From the NCBI RefSeq assembly GCF_009659375.1, contig NZ_WJQT01000001.1, forward strand, positions 186,001 to 250,000: a DNA stretch of 64,000 nucleotides, in the 5' to 3' direction. Every line of letters starts with the position of its first letter. Position 1 is the first letter of the stretch. Shown here piece after piece: positions 62,187 to 64,000 of this stretch. This DNA is from Fundicoccus ignavus. Lineage in GTDB: Bacteria > Bacillota > Bacilli > Lactobacillales > Aerococcaceae. The notes under the pieces are model-generated. The model made no database searches, had not been told where the DNA came from, and worked only from the letters and a program-made list of their open reading frames with translations. Position numbers and translations under genes: made by a program.

Positions 62187-63368
62187 ATGACAGAAGTAGT
62201 AATTGTTGCGGCTAAAAGAACGCCAATAGGTGTTTATGGAGGCGCTCTAAAAGATGTCAGTGCAGTAGAATTGGGGAAAATTGCTGTAAAAGGTGCCATG
62301 GACAGTATCAATTTGGATCCAAGTTTAGTTGATGAATTAGTGTTCGGTAATGTACTGAGTGCAGGATTAGGACAAAACGTAGCGAGACAAGTTGCGATTG
62401 CAGCGGGTATTCCGAATACACAACCTTCTTACTCAGTAAACAAATTATGTGGTTCTGGTTTAAAAACAGTAGCATTAGCCGCTCAAAGTATTCTGGCTGG
62501 AGACAACGAAGTGGTCATTGCGGGCGGAACTGAGAATATGAGTTCTGCAGCATATGTAATGCCAGGCGCGCGTTGGGGCTTGCGTATGGGAAATGGCGAA
62601 GTAGTTGATACGTTATTGCGCGATGGTTTGTGGGATGCATTTAGTAACGACCACATGGGAGTTACTGCAGAAAACATTGTTGAAAAGTATAACTTAACGC
62701 GTGAAGCTCAAGATGAGTTAGCCGTTTCTAGTCAAAATAAAGCAGAAGCAGCCGTAACAAGTGCCCGTTTTAAAGATGAAATCATTCCAGTTGAAGTGCC
62801 GCAACGTCGTGGAGATGCATTGGTAGTTGATACAGATGAAGGTCCAAGATTTGGTGCAACAATGGAATCAATGGGTAAATTGAGAGCTGTCTTTAAAAAT
62901 GACGGTGGTTCAGTGACTGCGGGGAATGCTTCAGGAATTAACGATGGCGCGGCTGCGGTTATCTTAATGTCTAAAGAAAAAGCAGAAGCATTAGGTTTAA
63001 CGCCATTAGCAACCATTAAAGCATATGCAACGGCAGGTGTTGACCCTCAAATCATGGGGACTGGACCAATACCAGCTACTCAAAAAGTTTTAGCTAAAGC
63101 AGGTTTAAGCATTGATGATATTGACTTGATTGAAGCTAACGAAGCATTTGCGGCACAAGCTTTATGTGTACTACAAGACTTAGAAGTTGATATGGAAAAA
63201 GTCAATGTTAACGGTGGCGCAATTGCGTTAGGACATCCAATCGGTGCTTCTGGTGCACGTGTTTTAGTTACCTTATTACACGAAATGCAAAAACGAGATT
63301 CTAAACGCGGGTTAGCAACTCTATGTATTGGTGGCGGTCAAGGTATCTCTATGGTAGTGGAAAGATAA
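62187..63368 (+). CDS. Acetyl-CoA acetyltransferase (thiolase)
   Basis: A 393-residue thiolase that condenses two acetyl-CoA to acetoacetyl-CoA or splits it. The nucleophile Cys is in [16 protein letters not shown] near 86-101. NEAFAAQA near 318-325, [20 protein letters not shown] near 345-364 with the catalytic His, and [13 protein letters not shown] at the end with the second Cys are complete. It could feed the mevalonate pathway, but no other gene of that pathway is here. GAGGGGGGG precedes the ATG. Confidence 0.93.
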   Translation: MTEVVIVAAKRTPIGVYGGALKDVSAVELGKIAVKGAMDSINLDPSLVDELVFGNVLSAGLGQNVARQVAIAAGIPNTQPSYSVNKLCGSGLKTVALAAQSILAGDNEVVIAGGTENMSSAAYVMPGARWGLRMGNGEVVDTLLRDGLWDAFSNDHMGVTAENIVEKYNLTREAQDELAVSSQNKAEAAVTSARFKDEIIPVEVPQRRGDALVVDTDEGPRFGATMESMGKLRAVFKNDGGSVTAGNASGINDGAAAVILMSKEKAEALGLTPLATIKAYATAGVDPQIMGTGPIPATQKVLAKAGLSIDDIDLIEANEAFAAQALCVLQDLEVDMEKVNVNGGAIALGHPIGASGARVLVTLLHEMQKRDSKRGLATLCIGGGQGISMVVER

Positions 63369-63469
63369 TAAGTTATTAATAATTGTTTCTAATTAAGCTA
63401 CCGATAATAAAAATATTACACACAAAACAACTTTAAATAATAATTACACAATATACGATTTAATAATTT

Positions 63470-63532
63470 TCCCAATTAGAACAAGCAAAGTACCTCCATA
63501 CGCTTTGCTTGGAAACCAGTTGGGATTTTTTT
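63470..63532 (+). terminator. Terminator of the thiolase gene
   Basis: A long stem: CCCAATT with AGTTGGG and AAGCAAAG with CTTTGCTT, followed by eight T. Confidence 0.88.
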
Positions 63533-63574
63533 ATATAAGGGTTAATAATTTTTATGTTGATTTACCTAGCTTTA

Positions 63575-63748
63575 TGCTACGCTCAACTTATTGTTTTCTA
63601 AGGCGTGGCCGTTTTCAAAGCCTCACTGACATTCATGCTTTTCCAGCTCAATTGGCTAGGCTCTATCTATGAGCCTAGCGAAGTAGATAGAGCAAGCTAC
63701 ACCGATTTCACTTTGTACCGCTAAGGAAAACAAATCGCTGAACTACGT
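63575..63748. repeat. Palindromic repeat, family 1, copy G (full)
   Basis: TTGTTTTC pairs with GAAAACAA as outer stem, with an imperfect extension. The tip stem is CTCTATCTA/TAGATAGAG, and the middle AATTGGC/ACCGATT stem has decayed. The tip differs from copies A and B by paired changes. Confidence 0.75.
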
Positions 63749-64000
63749 TAAGTATTCCAACAAAAGTAAAGCGATATAATCTAGTTAAAACTGCTAAATG
63801 AGATTTAAAGCCCGAGGCTTTCTTAACGGAAATGTTAAATATAATATATGACCTTCTAAAAACTATTGATAAAGATTTAGATTATTAATATAATAGTAGA
63901 TAAGGTAGGTGAATGACGGTTCACCTCTGGTGAGAGTTTGCTTAAGAATTGAGTTACAATATGTTGGGTTTTATATTTAGTATTGCTAGGTATTTTTTTA
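63749..64000. other. Right end of the window, no gene recognised
   Basis: This AT-rich stretch includes ATAATATATGACC and, at about 63906-63935, a hairpin AGGTGAA/TTCACCT followed by CTGGTGAGAG. That could be the start of a structured leader for a gene beyond the edge. I cannot name it. Confidence 0.3.

Overview
This 64-kb window is chromosomal DNA from a low-GC Gram-positive bacterium, most likely a lactic-acid-type coccus near Aerococcaceae or Carnobacteriaceae in the Lactobacillales. Strong AGGAGG-type ribosome sites, a T-box leader, a DinR/LexA box of the Bacillus type, cre-like sites and an L-lactate oxidase very like that of Aerococcus viridans all fit this. The placement rests on remembered family resemblance, not on a search. 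No rRNA, tRNA, phage or CRISPR locus was found.

Region 1 (1-7.5 kb) is a mobile insertion. An intact IS1380-family element (75-1762), 5.5 kb of cargo and a 192-bp right end of a second IS1380 copy (7286-7477) lie inside a broken traX gene. The two outer ends are flanked by the same 5-bp duplication, and the traX reading frame resumes at bases 1-74. The cargo is a promoter, a 17-codon leader ORF with attenuator-like hairpins and a terminator, an Rgg-like HTH/TPR regulator, a fused ABC exporter and an RsgA-type GTPase paralogue. An IS30-family element has landed beside or inside the second IS1380 copy. This cargo is the best candidate for an undescribed system.

Region 2 (8-17 kb) holds ordinary chromosome: a GDPD phosphodiesterase, an acidic membrane protein, a cupin, and a complete MurNAc recycling operon (mupG-murQ-murP-murR) with a palindrome in its promoter. 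Region 3 (16.5-23.2 kb) has an SOS-boxed Y-family polymerase operon whose 3' end is duplicated as a 758-bp direct repeat. Between the copies lie cstA, a patatin pseudogene and a decayed IS1634-like transposase.

Region 4 (23-31 kb) is a run of single housekeeping and stress genes. Region 5 (31.6-39.1 kb) is a T-box-controlled his operon, hisZGDCBAFIE plus a PHP histidinol phosphatase. It has no hisH, and its HisF lacks residues that form the ammonia gate and HisH contact in the known enzyme. Region 6 (40.7-44.2 kb) couples a LysR regulator, lrgAB and lactate oxidase.

Region 7 (44-64 kb) carries a 15-unit 42-bp tandem array, a patatin-like lipase, a possible UV-repair pair, fabK, a citrate transporter with isocitrate dehydrogenase, a Crp/Fnr regulator, a polar amino-acid ABC transporter, a cold-shock protein and a thiolase with a LysR regulator.

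Two families of intergenic palindromic repeats are scattered through the window. Their copies differ in sequence but keep base pairing by paired changes, which points to a conserved folded structure.
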